A stretch of DNA of 64,000 nt from Streptomyces silvae (GTDB lineage Bacteria > Actinomycetota > Actinomycetes > Streptomycetales > Streptomycetaceae), in NCBI RefSeq assembly GCF_016745505.1, contig NZ_JAERUC010000206.1:1-64000 (forward strand). Direction: 5' to 3'. Positions 42,782-51,008 of this stretch are shown piece by piece (the first letter of the stretch is position 1; every line of letters begins with the position of its first letter). The notes beneath the pieces are model-generated. The model searched no databases. It was not told where the DNA came from and saw nothing but the letters and a program-made list of their open reading frames with translations. Both the position numbers and the translations under genes were made by a program.

Positions 42782-42810
42782 CGTGCCCAGTATCCGGCGT
42801 GCCGTGCCCG

Positions 42811-43320
42811 TCAGGCGGCCGACACGACACGGCGCAGCGTGGCGGCGAGCCGTCGGGCGTACCACCGCTGGGCCACCGGGACGAGCGGGCCCGCCAGCCG
42901 GCTGTACCAGGAGGCGGCCCGCGAGAACGCCATGACGGTGAACCACACCGTTCCGTCGTCCGCCAGCTCCACCACGAAGCTCTCCTCACCGCACTCCGGA
43001 TGCCGTGGCAGCGTGCCGTACGCGAAGCCGGTGCGGTGTTCCTCGTACGCGGTCCAGACGATCTCGCAGGGGGCGGTGAGGCGGAGCGGTCCGACGCCCG
43101 CCGACACCTCGACGGTCCCTCCGGCGGCGGCCCGTGCGGCGGAGGCGTTCACCCTGCATCCCGACGCGCGGTGCATGCGCCACTCGGTGACGGCGGCGCC
43201 CGCGGTCTCGAAGTCCGCCCGGCCCCTGCCGACGGCGGCGCGGTGGTGCAGATGGCTGTAGCCGTCCGGGAGCGGCCCCAGGCGGGTGGCTCCGACCTCG
43301 GGATACGTCAGCGTGCTCAT
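42811..43320 (-). CDS. DUF1990-like protein
   Basis: A 169-residue protein with the features of DUF1990: LTYPEVGATRLGPLPDGYSHL at the start, then RADFETAGAAVTEWRMHRASG and RTGFAYGTLPRHPECGEESF, and a late AFSRAASWYSRLAGPLVPVAQRWYARR. The fold is probably SRPBCC-like (hydrophobic ligand binding). Its ATG overlaps the stop of the YndJ-like gene (ATGA). In Bacillus and actinobacteria DUF1990 and YndJ domains occur together or fused, which fits the arrangement here. Confidence 0.82.
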   Translation of the reverse strand: MSTLTYPEVGATRLGPLPDGYSHLHHRAAVGRGRADFETAGAAVTEWRMHRASGCRVNASAARAAAGGTVEVSAGVGPLRLTAPCEIVWTAYEEHRTGFAYGTLPRHPECGEESFVVELADDGTVWFTVMAFSRAASWYSRLAGPLVPVAQRWYARRLAATLRRVVSAA

Positions 43321-44153
43321 GCGGTCCTGCCTTCCGGGTGGGTGAGGTGCTGGAGCCGGCGCCGGGCGAGCAGCGCGCAGAGCGCGAAGCCCAGCGCGTT
43401 GCCGAGGCCGTGTGTGGCCGCCATCCAGGTCAGGGTGGGGTGCGGCAGTCCGGTGGCCTCGCCGAGCGCCCAGCTCAGCGCGAGCACCATGGTGACCGCG
43501 AGGACGCCGGCCGATACGGCGAGCAGGACGCGGGTGAGACGGTCCTGTCCGGGGGCCGGTGCGGCGCGCCAGGTCAGCAGGGCGACCGTCCACATCCCGG
43601 CGGTGAGCACGACGGCCCCGGCGAGCTCGGTCCACTCCGCTACGAAGTAGCCGACCAGCACGAGCAGGGTGCCGAGCGGCACGCTCAGGGCGGCGAACGT
43701 GCCGGCCGCGCCGTCCTCCGCCCGGCAGACGAGACCGGCGACGAGGGCCGCGGCGAATCCGGCGAAGTGGAAGTGCGGCACGGTCAGCGCCAGGATGCCG
43801 AGCCCGAATCCGAACAGCTCGTGCCCGGAGCGCTCGGCGACGAGGGCGAGCGCGGCGACCGACGGCGTGACCAGCGCGGTGAGCAGGGCGGCCTCCACCG
43901 GGCGGACGCTGCGGGTGCGGGCGAGGCGCCGGGGCGCGTGGGACGCGAGCAGCAGCGTACCCAGCGCGTAGCAGAGGGCGAGCGCGGTGGCGACGCCGCC
44001 GCGTGGCAGCCACAGGGACACGGCGCCGGGCACCGCGAAGAGCGGCCACAGCCGCCGCAGCCGGTCGAGTGAGGGGTCGCCGACGAGCCCCAGACCCAGC
44101 GGAACGATCACCAGCATGCCCAGCATCACGATGAGTCCGACCAGTACGGACAT
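43317..44153 (-). CDS. YndJ-like membrane protein
   Basis: A 278-residue, very hydrophobic protein with eight or nine membrane segments. LTVPHFHFAGFAAAL and a late THGLGNALGFALCALLARR recall the YndJ family, which has no known function. The ATG at 44153 is preferred since GGGGGTGG precedes it. It is the first gene of an operon with the DUF1990 and LMF1-like genes and lies behind two TetR-like operators. Confidence 0.78.
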   Translation of the reverse strand: MSVLVGLIVMLGMLVIVPLGLGLVGDPSLDRLRRLWPLFAVPGAVSLWLPRGGVATALALCYALGTLLLASHAPRRLARTRSVRPVEAALLTALVTPSVAALALVAERSGHELFGFGLGILALTVPHFHFAGFAAALVAGLVCRAEDGAAGTFAALSVPLGTLLVLVGYFVAEWTELAGAVVLTAGMWTVALLTWRAAPAPGQDRLTRVLLAVSAGVLAVTMVLALSWALGEATGLPHPTLTWMAATHGLGNALGFALCALLARRRLQHLTHPEGRTA

Positions 44154-44188
44154 TGCGTCCACCCCCGTCCACACGCACGAACAGTGCT

Positions 44189-44208
44189 GAATTGAACGCG
44201 TTCAATTC
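44189..44208. promoter_or_regulatory. TetR-like operator, copy 1
   Basis: GAATTGAACGCGTTCAATTC is a perfect 20-bp palindrome 36 bp before the YndJ-like gene. Its 14-bp core recurs 43 bp away, about four helical turns. No TetR gene lies within this window near it. Confidence 0.75.
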
Positions 44209-44234
44209 GTGTCGTGCCGATCATAGGGTCAACT

Positions 44235-44248
44235 TTGAACGCGTTCAA
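44235..44248. promoter_or_regulatory. TetR-like operator, copy 2
   Basis: TTGAACGCGTTCAA is a perfect 14-bp palindrome, identical to the core of copy 1, on the side of the divergent PP2C gene (start 44308). The pair could control both directions. Confidence 0.75.
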
Positions 44249-44307
44249 GGCGTGTTGAGGGCCGGGTTCGGTCGAGGAATCGGACAAATAATGGCAGAGT
44301 GGCGCAC

Positions 44308-46374
44308 ATGGATGATCGGGTAGCGGGTGCCCTGTCACTCCCGGACGACTGGCCCGCCCACCCGGACCTCAGTCTCGCCCTGAACCGAATGGGCAGCTTC
44401 GACTGGGATCTGGACAGCGGCCTCATGCACATGGACGAGCCCGCCCTCGATGTGTTCGACCTGCGCCCCGAGGAGTACGACGGCCGACCCGCGAGCCTCG
44501 GCGAGCGGGTCCCCGCCGACGAGGCGATCCGGCTGGACGCCATGGTCTCGCAGGCCCTCAAGAGCGGCCGCAGCAACTACGGTGCCTACTTCCGCAGGGC
44601 ACGGCGCGACGGCACCCTCTGCTGGACCCACACCCAGGGGTTCATCCGCCGCGACGGCACCGGGCGCCCCCGCCGCATCATCGGGATCATCCGTGACGCC
44701 ACCCAGGAGCTGGCCGAGTCCACCGCCCGCCGGACCGTCGACGAGGAACGCCGCCGCCGTACGAGCCTGGTCGAGGGCACCACGGCGGCCCTGGCCCACG
44801 CCCGGACGGTCAAGGACGTCACCGATGTGCTGAAGAGCTCCCGCGGCCTGGCCAACCTCGGCGCCGCCAGCCTCGTCATGGGGCTGCTGGAGTCCGGACG
44901 CATCCATCTCGTGGCGGACGGCCCCGAAGGCGCGTACGTGCAGGGCACCCGCTACACCCGGACGGACGAGCCGTACCCGATGAGCGAGGTCATCCGCACG
45001 CTCACACCGCGTTTCATCGAGACGCCGGAGGACTTCGCGACGTCGTACCCCATCCTGTGGCCCCACATCAGCCATCTCGGCATCACCGCCGCCGCCTACA
45101 TGCCGCTCATCGCCCAGGCCCGCCCGATCGGCGCACTCGGGCTGCTCTACCGGGACAAGGCCGGCTTCACCGGTGACGAGCGGAACCTGCTGGTGGCGCT
45201 CGGCAGTTCGATCGCGCAGAGCCTCCAGCGGGCGATGCTCTACGAACAGGAGCACGACCTCGCCGAAGGGCTCCAGCAGGCGATGCTGCCGCGCCGGATC
45301 CCCGACGTGCCCGGGGCCCAGGTCGCCGTCCGTTACCGCTCGGCGCGGCTCGGCAGGGACATCGGCGGGGACTGGTACGACATCATCCCGCTGCCCGGCG
45401 GCCGGGTCGGCGCCGTCATCGGCGACGTACAGGGCCACGACACGCACGCGGCCGCCGTCATGGGGCAGCTCCGCATCGTGCTCCGCGCCTACGCGGCCGA
45501 GGGGCACAGCCCGGCCACGGTCATGGCGCGGGCCTCCGTCTTCCTCCACGAGCTGGACACCGACCGCTTCGCGACCTGCACCTACGCCGAAGCCGACCTG
45601 ACCACCGGAGTGGTGCAGATGGTCAGGGCCGGGCACGTCGACCCGGCCCTGCGGGACGTCGACGGCAGCTGCCGCAGGCTGCCGGTCGACGGCGGGCTGC
45701 CGCTGGGACTCTCCGCGGAGTTCGGACAGCTCGAATACCCGGTCAGCACCGTGGACCTGGACCCGGGCCAGACGTTGATCCTCTACACCGACGGGATGGT
45801 GGAGCTGCCCGGGACCGACCTCGACGACGGCATGCGGCTGCTGACCGCGACGGTCCGCGACGGCCCGCAGGACCTCCATAAACTGGCCGAACGGCTCTGC
45901 GAGGTCATCGACGAGCGCGGTGGCGAGGACGACATGGCGGTGCTGCTGCTGCGCCGCAACGCGGCCCACGCCCCCCATCCGGGCGGCCGGCTCCAGCAGC
46001 ACGTCGCGCAGAACGACCCGGAGGCGCTGACCTCCGCCCGTCACATGATCCGGGCGGCCGTCCGGGCCTGGGGTGCGAAGGGCCGTGCCGACGAGGTCGA
46101 GCTCGCGGCCGACGAGCTGATCACCAACGCGCTGATGCACACCGACGGCGGCGCCATCGTCACCATCCGGATGCTCACCGGCCCCGAACGCCGCCTCCGC
46201 GTCGACGTCGAGGACCGCTCCAGCGCGCTGCCCCGCCGCAGGGACGCGGGGGAGTCCGGAGTCTCGGGCCGCGGACTCATGCTCGTCGACCGGATCGCCG
46301 ACGTATGGGGAGTGGAGTCCCGCGGCAACGGCAAGTGCGTGTGGTGCGAGTTCGTCATCCCGGGCCACCGGTAG
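44308..46374 (+). CDS. PAS-GAF-PP2C-HATPase signalling protein
   Basis: A 688-residue soluble protein. A PAS domain (about 25-135) is followed by GAF (about 160-310), an RsbU/SpoIIE-type PP2C phosphatase (about 325-545; LQQAMLPRRIP, GGDWYDIIPL, GDVQGHDTHAA, LYTDGMVE, EDDMAVLLLR) and a C-terminal RsbW-like ATPase (about 560-685; AADELITNALMHTDG, GRGLMLVD). It thus carries both the phosphatase and the kinase/anti-sigma type module of a partner-switch, a common Streptomyces architecture. ATG 44308 or GTG 44299 could be the start; neither has a good ribosome binding site, so it may be leaderless. Confidence 0.88.
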   Translation: MDDRVAGALSLPDDWPAHPDLSLALNRMGSFDWDLDSGLMHMDEPALDVFDLRPEEYDGRPASLGERVPADEAIRLDAMVSQALKSGRSNYGAYFRRARRDGTLCWTHTQGFIRRDGTGRPRRIIGIIRDATQELAESTARRTVDEERRRRTSLVEGTTAALAHARTVKDVTDVLKSSRGLANLGAASLVMGLLESGRIHLVADGPEGAYVQGTRYTRTDEPYPMSEVIRTLTPRFIETPEDFATSYPILWPHISHLGITAAAYMPLIAQARPIGALGLLYRDKAGFTGDERNLLVALGSSIAQSLQRAMLYEQEHDLAEGLQQAMLPRRIPDVPGAQVAVRYRSARLGRDIGGDWYDIIPLPGGRVGAVIGDVQGHDTHAAAVMGQLRIVLRAYAAEGHSPATVMARASVFLHELDTDRFATCTYAEADLTTGVVQMVRAGHVDPALRDVDGSCRRLPVDGGLPLGLSAEFGQLEYPVSTVDLDPGQTLILYTDGMVELPGTDLDDGMRLLTATVRDGPQDLHKLAERLCEVIDERGGEDDMAVLLLRRNAAHAPHPGGRLQQHVAQNDPEALTSARHMIRAAVRAWGAKGRADEVELAADELITNALMHTDGGAIVTIRMLTGPERRLRVDVEDRSSALPRRRDAGESGVSGRGLMLVDRIADVWGVESRGNGKCVWCEFVIPGHR

Positions 46375-46494
46375 CGCGGCTGTCGGGACAGCGCGAGACT
46401 GTAACAGTACGTAACATGTCCATACTTGACCGTAACCGACGCTGCGGGATTGACTGCGATCCCGCCGTTCCGTTGTCGAAGACGCGAGGCCCCG

Positions 46495-47853
46495 TTGAGT
46501 ACCGAGCTCCTGGCACCTCTTGATCTGGCTTTCTGGCACCTCGAATCCGAGACCCATCCGATGCACCTCGGCGCCCTCGCCGTCTTCGACCCGGTGCCCG
46601 GTGTGACCCCGCAGGACCTGCTGGAGCTGCTCGGAGCGCGGGCCGCCGCGATCCCCCGGCTCCGGATGCGGGTGCGTGACGTCCTGCTGCCCGTCGGCGG
46701 CGCGGCCTGGTTCACGGACAAGGACTTCGACGTGCAGCGGCACGTGCGACGGGTCGTGCTCCCCGGGGGCGACTTCATGGCGGAGGCGACCCGGCTCGCC
46801 GGTGAGCTCATGGAACGGCCGCTCGGCCGCGGCCTGCCGCCCTGGCAGATGTACCTCCTCGACAGCCCGGGTGACGGGCCGTTCGCCGTACTGGTGAAGC
46901 TGCACCACGCGCTCGCCGACGGGATGCGCGCCGTCGCCATCGGCGCCGGCATCTTCGACCAGATCGCCTCCGCCGGCGCGGGCCGTGGCGCGGTGCGCCG
47001 CCGGACGCCCGTGCCGCCCCGCTCCTGGCTCCCCGGACCGTACGAGGCCGCGGGCATGGCGATGGACCGGCTCGGGGACGTGCGCCGGGCGCTCGGGGTC
47101 GGTGCCTCCGTCGTACGCGCCAGCCGACTCGACCTGAGGGCGGGCACGGCGCTGACCGCGCGCTCCAGCGGCACCCGCAGGCTCGCCACCTCGGACCTCG
47201 ACGCCGGGGCGGTGCAGCGGATCCGCCGCACCGAGGGCGGTACGGCCAACGACGTCCTGCTCGCCGTGGTGGCCGGAGGGCTGCGCCGCTGGATGCTCGA
47301 ACGCGGCGAGCCGCTCCCCGGCGCCGACCCGCGCGCCCTGGTCCCCGTCTCCCGGCGCCGCCCCGGCGGAGCGGCCACCGGCAACAGGCTCTCCGCGTAC
47401 CTCCTCGGACTGCCCGTCGGCGAACCCGATCCACGGGAACGCCTGCGCCTCGTACGCACCGGAATGGACCGCAACAAGACGGCCGGGCCGATGCGCGGCG
47501 CGGGCGCCGTCGCCGTCCTGGCCGACCAGCTGCCCGCGCTGGCCCACCGGTTCGGAGCGCCGCTGGCCGGCAGCGCGGCCCGCATGCTCTTCGACATCCT
47601 GGTCACCAGCGTGCCCCTGCCCCGCTCCGCGCTCTCCCTCGGCGGGTGCCCGCTGCGCGCGGTCTACCCCATGGCGCCGCTGGCCCGCGGGCAGTCCCTG
47701 GCCGTCGCCCTGACCACGTACGGCGGAGGCGTACAGGTCGGACTGGTCGCCGACGGAAAGGCACTGCCCGATCTCGACCGGCTGGCGCGTGCGGTCCGCG
47801 AGGAGCTGCACGACCTGCACGCACTCGTGCCGACGGTGCCCGCACCGGCGTAA
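46495..47853 (+). CDS. Wax ester synthase / diacylglycerol acyltransferase
   Basis: A 452-residue WS/DGAT-family acyltransferase. The catalytic HHxxxDG motif is LHHALADG (about 138-145). The opening APLDLAFWHLESETHPMHLGAL and later TANDVLLAVVAGGLRRWML and ALVPVSRRRPG are typical, as is the C-terminal PLPRSALSLGGCPLRAVYPMAPL. It should esterify acyl-CoA with diacylglycerol or long-chain alcohols to make the storage lipid found in Streptomyces. TTG start with GAGGC 5 nt upstream. It has no operon partners. Confidence 0.9.
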   Translation: MSTELLAPLDLAFWHLESETHPMHLGALAVFDPVPGVTPQDLLELLGARAAAIPRLRMRVRDVLLPVGGAAWFTDKDFDVQRHVRRVVLPGGDFMAEATRLAGELMERPLGRGLPPWQMYLLDSPGDGPFAVLVKLHHALADGMRAVAIGAGIFDQIASAGAGRGAVRRRTPVPPRSWLPGPYEAAGMAMDRLGDVRRALGVGASVVRASRLDLRAGTALTARSSGTRRLATSDLDAGAVQRIRRTEGGTANDVLLAVVAGGLRRWMLERGEPLPGADPRALVPVSRRRPGGAATGNRLSAYLLGLPVGEPDPRERLRLVRTGMDRNKTAGPMRGAGAVAVLADQLPALAHRFGAPLAGSAARMLFDILVTSVPLPRSALSLGGCPLRAVYPMAPLARGQSLAVALTTYGGGVQVGLVADGKALPDLDRLARAVREELHDLHALVPTVPAPA

Positions 47854-47968
47854 GTGCCGATCGCCGGGAACCTGTTGACGCGGCCGATTGATCCGATGAA
47901 TGATCCGGTGAACAGTCCTCCACGGGCCATCAGGACCACCAGCGATCACCGGCAGGGGCGGCAGGGGC

Positions 47969-48937
47969 ATGCGGCGCATCACGCTCGGACGCGGCACGGT
48001 CGGGATCACCGAACTCGCCTTCGGGGCGGCGGCCATCGGCAACCTCTTCTCCGAGGTCGACCCGGCCCGGGCGGCCGCCGCCGTCGACGCGGCGTGGGAC
48101 GAGGGCATCCGCTACTTCGACACCGCCCCGCACTACGGCCTCGGACTCTCCGAACGCCGGCTCGGCGAGGCACTGCGAGGCCGGCCCCGGGACGCGTACA
48201 CGGTGTCCACGAAGGCGGGCCGGCTGCTCGATCCGTTGACCCCCGCCGAGACGGCGGCCCACCAGGGGCTGTCCGACGGGTTCGCCGTACCGCACACCCA
48301 CCGGCGCCGCTGGGACTTCAGCGCCGACGGCATCCGCCGCAGCATCGAGAGCAGCCTCGTGCGCCTCGGCCTCGACCGGGTCGACATCGTCTATCTCCAT
48401 GACCCCGACGACCACGGGGAGGCGGCCTTCCGCGAGGGCTACCCGGCGCTGGAGCAGCTCCGCGCGGAGGGCGTGGTCGGCGCGATCGGCGCCGGCATGA
48501 ACCAGACCGGGATGCTCACCCGCTTCCTGCGCGAGACCGACGTCGACGTGGTGCTCTGCGCCGGCCGGCTCACCCTCCTCGACCACAGCGCCCTCGACAG
48601 CCTGCTGCCGGAGGCCGCCGCCCGGGGCCGCGGTGTGGTCGTCGGAGGTGTCTTCAACTCCGGGCTGCTCATCGACCCGCACCCCGGTGCGACGTACGAC
48701 TACGCGGCTGTTCCCGCGCCCGTCCTGGAGCGGGCCGTACGCATCCGGGACATCGCCGGGGGACACGGAGTGCCGCTGCGCGCCGCCGCCCTGCACTACC
48801 CGCTCCGCCACCCGGCCGTCTCGGCGGTCCTGGTCGGCGCCCGCTCGCCGGAGGAGGTGCGGGACGCCGCGGCCCGCTTCCGGGCACCCGTCCCGGACGC
48901 GCTCTGGGACGACCTGCGCGCGGAGGGCCTGCTGTGA
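47969..48937 (+). CDS. Aldo-keto reductase, L-fucose dehydrogenase type
   Basis: A 322-residue aldo-keto reductase. The catalytic Asp and Tyr are in YFDTAPHYG, Lys in VSTKAGR, His in YLHDPDDH, and NAD(P)-binding residues in VLVGARSPEE. The GLGLSERRLGEALRGRPRD stretch and the RRRWDFSADGIRRSIESSL stretch are those of D-threo-aldose/L-fucose 1-dehydrogenases. It would oxidise L-fucose to the 1,5-lactone. The next gene, coupled by a GTGA overlap, is a predicted lactonase, which strengthens the call. Confidence 0.85.
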   Translation: MRRITLGRGTVGITELAFGAAAIGNLFSEVDPARAAAAVDAAWDEGIRYFDTAPHYGLGLSERRLGEALRGRPRDAYTVSTKAGRLLDPLTPAETAAHQGLSDGFAVPHTHRRRWDFSADGIRRSIESSLVRLGLDRVDIVYLHDPDDHGEAAFREGYPALEQLRAEGVVGAIGAGMNQTGMLTRFLRETDVDVVLCAGRLTLLDHSALDSLLPEAAARGRGVVVGGVFNSGLLIDPHPGATYDYAAVPAPVLERAVRIRDIAGGHGVPLRAAALHYPLRHPAVSAVLVGARSPEEVRDAAARFRAPVPDALWDDLRAEGLL

Positions 48938-49806
48938 ACACGACGCCCCCTCCGGTCGTCGACGCCCACCACCATGTGTGGGACCTCGCGGTGCGGGACC
49001 AGGAGTGGATCACCGGCGAGGAACTCGCCCCCATCCGCCGCACCTTCACCCTCGCCGACCTGGAGCCCGAGGCCCGCGCCGCCGGGGTGGTCGCCACCGT
49101 CCTCGTCCAGACGGTCACCGTGGCCGGGGAGACGCCCGAACTCCTCGCGCTCGCCGACGGCAGCACGCTGGTCGCGGGCGTGGTCGGCTGGACCGACCTC
49201 ACCGCCCCGGACGTCGCCGACGCCCTCGCCGCACTCCGCGCCCTGCCCGGCGGCGGCCGGCTCGCCGGAATCCGCCACCAGGTCCAGGGGGAGGACGACC
49301 CGGAATGGCTGCTGCGCCCCGACGTCCTGCGCGGGCTGCGCGCCGTCGCCGCCGCCGGACTCGCATACGACCTGGTCGTCCTGCCCCACCAGCTGCCCGC
49401 CGCCACCCGCGCCGCCGCCCTCCTGCCGGAGCTCACCTTCGTACTCGACCACGCGGGCAAGCCGCCCGTGGCGACGCGGGCGACGCACCCCTGGGCCGGC
49501 CACCTGCGGGCCCTCGCGGCGCTGCCCAACACCGTCTGCAAGCTCTCCGGTCTGGTCACCGAGGCGGACCCGCGCACCTGGACCGTGGAGGACCTGCGCC
49601 CGTACGCGGACACCGTCGTCGACGCCTTCGGACCGGACCGGCTGATGTTCGGCTCCGACTGGCCGGTGTGCCGGCTCGCCGCCGGGTACACCGAGGTCCT
49701 GGACGCGGCACGCGCGCTGACCGTCGGGCTCGGGGAGGACGAGCAGCGGGCCGTCCTCGCCGGCACCGCGCGGCGGGTCTACGGGCTACGGGAACCCGCC
49801 GGCTGA
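48934..49806 (+). CDS. Amidohydrolase-2 lactonase (L-fucono-lactonase type)
   Basis: A 290-residue TIM-barrel amidohydrolase. Metal or substrate residues are in VVDAHHHVWD (start), FVLDHAGKPP (about 175) and MFGSDWPVC (about 243). This COG3618-type family includes L-fucono-1,5-lactonase and L-rhamnono-lactonase. The coupled aldo-keto reductase makes the fucose pathway the best fit: dehydrogenase, then lactone opening. The later steps (dehydratase, aldolase) are not in this window. Confidence 0.85.
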   Translation: MNTTPPPVVDAHHHVWDLAVRDQEWITGEELAPIRRTFTLADLEPEARAAGVVATVLVQTVTVAGETPELLALADGSTLVAGVVGWTDLTAPDVADALAALRALPGGGRLAGIRHQVQGEDDPEWLLRPDVLRGLRAVAAAGLAYDLVVLPHQLPAATRAAALLPELTFVLDHAGKPPVATRATHPWAGHLRALAALPNTVCKLSGLVTEADPRTWTVEDLRPYADTVVDAFGPDRLMFGSDWPVCRLAAGYTEVLDAARALTVGLGEDEQRAVLAGTARRVYGLREPAG

Positions 49807-49856
49807 GGCGTGCCGTCCGGCGGGCATCCGCGGGGCCGTTGCGGCAGGCTGGAGGC

Positions 49857-50717
49857 ATGCCCGAACTGCCGGAAGTCGAAGCCCTGCGGGACTTCCTCGA
49901 CGACCAACTGGTCGGCAAGGAGATCGCCCGCGTCCTGCCGCTCGCGATCAGCGTCCTGAAGACGTACGACCCGCCGCCCACCGCCCTCGAAGGCGCCACC
50001 GTGACCTCCGTGGCCCGGCACGGCAAATTCCTCGACATCACGGCCGGCGATCTCCATCTGCTCATCCACCTCGCGCGGGCAGGCTGGCTCCGGTGGAAGG
50101 ACAGCTTCCCCGCCGCCCCGCCACGGCCGGGCAAGGGCCCCCTCGCCCTGCGGACGGTGCTCACCGGCGGCGACGGCTTCGACCTGACCGAGATGGGCAC
50201 CACGAAACGCCTCGCCGTCCACCTGGTGCACGATCCGGCGGACGTGCCCGGGGTGGCACGCCTCGGCCCCGACCCGCTGGCCGACTCCTTCGACCGGGAC
50301 GCGTTCGCCATGGTCCTCGCCGGGGCCCGCCGGCAGCTCAAGGGAGCCCTGCGCGACCAGTCGCTGATCGCGGGCATCGGCAACGCCTACAGCGACGAGA
50401 TCCTGCACGTCGCGAAGATGTCGCCGTTCAAGCTCACCACCGCGCTCGGCGACAACGACATCACCCACCTGTACAACGCCATGCGCACCACGCTGGAGGA
50501 CGCGGTCGAACGCTCCCGGGGCGTCGCGGCGGGCCGGCTCAAGGCCGAGAAGAAGAGCGGCATGCGGGTCCACGGCCGCACCGGGCAGCCCTGCCCCGTC
50601 TGCGGCGACACCGTGCTGGAGGTGTCCTTCAGCGACTCCTCGCTCCAGTACTGCCCCACCTGCCAGACCGGGGGCAAGCCCCTCGCAGACCGGCGGCTCT
50701 CCCGTCTGCTCAAGTAG
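49857..50717 (+). CDS. Fpg/Nei-family DNA glycosylase
   Basis: A 286-residue formamidopyrimidine-DNA glycosylase/endonuclease VIII family enzyme. The catalytic Pro2-Glu3 N-terminus is MPELPEVE, the beta-hairpin lysine is in RHGKFLDI, the H2TH region is IAGIGNAYSDEILH, and the C-terminal zinc finger has four cysteines (CPVCGD and YCPTCQT). It removes oxidised bases. The ATG is fixed by the catalytic N-terminus, yet GGAGG sits only 1-2 nt before it. A CAGGCT box 6 nt upstream suggests a leaderless message instead. It is a paralogue type distinct from the classical MutM. Confidence 0.92.
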   Translation: MPELPEVEALRDFLDDQLVGKEIARVLPLAISVLKTYDPPPTALEGATVTSVARHGKFLDITAGDLHLLIHLARAGWLRWKDSFPAAPPRPGKGPLALRTVLTGGDGFDLTEMGTTKRLAVHLVHDPADVPGVARLGPDPLADSFDRDAFAMVLAGARRQLKGALRDQSLIAGIGNAYSDEILHVAKMSPFKLTTALGDNDITHLYNAMRTTLEDAVERSRGVAAGRLKAEKKSGMRVHGRTGQPCPVCGDTVLEVSFSDSSLQYCPTCQTGGKPLADRRLSRLLK

Positions 50718-50743
50718 CGGCCCGGCTCACGGCCGCCGGGCCG
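50718..50743. terminator. Hairpin between convergent genes
   Basis: CGGCCCGGC and GCCGGGCCG form 9-bp arms with an 8-nt loop, beginning right after the glycosylase stop and overlapping the end of the convergent zinc-finger gene. Confidence 0.6.
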
Positions 50744-50936
50744 GGCGGGGGACGCCCCCGGGCGGCAGCAGGTGCGCGTACGCCGCCAGGTGGGCCACCA
50801 CCGGGCCGAACTCACGCACCTGGACCACGCACGCGGAACACCCCGCCAGATGCTCCTCGAAACGGCAGGTGTCGACGGTCCCGAGCACCCCGAGCGCGTA
50901 GGCCCCGGCGTCGCGGTGAAGTTCGATGGCGCGCAT
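50727..50936 (-). CDS. Short zinc-finger anti-sigma-like protein
   Basis: A 69-residue protein with the ZAS/zf-HC2 pattern: His in ELHRDAGAYALGVL, then FEEHLAGCSAC (H-x3-C-x2-C). There is no membrane segment, so it is much shorter than typical membrane-bound anti-sigma factors. The ATG at 50936 has GAGGG very close by. It is divergent from the LytTR regulator (start 51009) and no sigma gene adjoins it. It may regulate a distant ECF sigma factor. Confidence 0.75.
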   Translation of the reverse strand: MRAIELHRDAGAYALGVLGTVDTCRFEEHLAGCSACVVQVREFGPVVAHLAAYAHLLPPGGVPRPARRP

Positions 50937-51008
50937 GCCCTCAGATACGGGACGAACCCGTGAATCACTCAAGCCACCACACCCCTGGAGCACCTAAACT
51001 CCGGCCTC

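Noticed and set aside
44335..48108. A 1257-codon minus-strand frame
   Set aside because: It is the antisense shadow of the PP2C and wax synthase genes, with the low-complexity Gly/Arg/Val composition typical of such frames.
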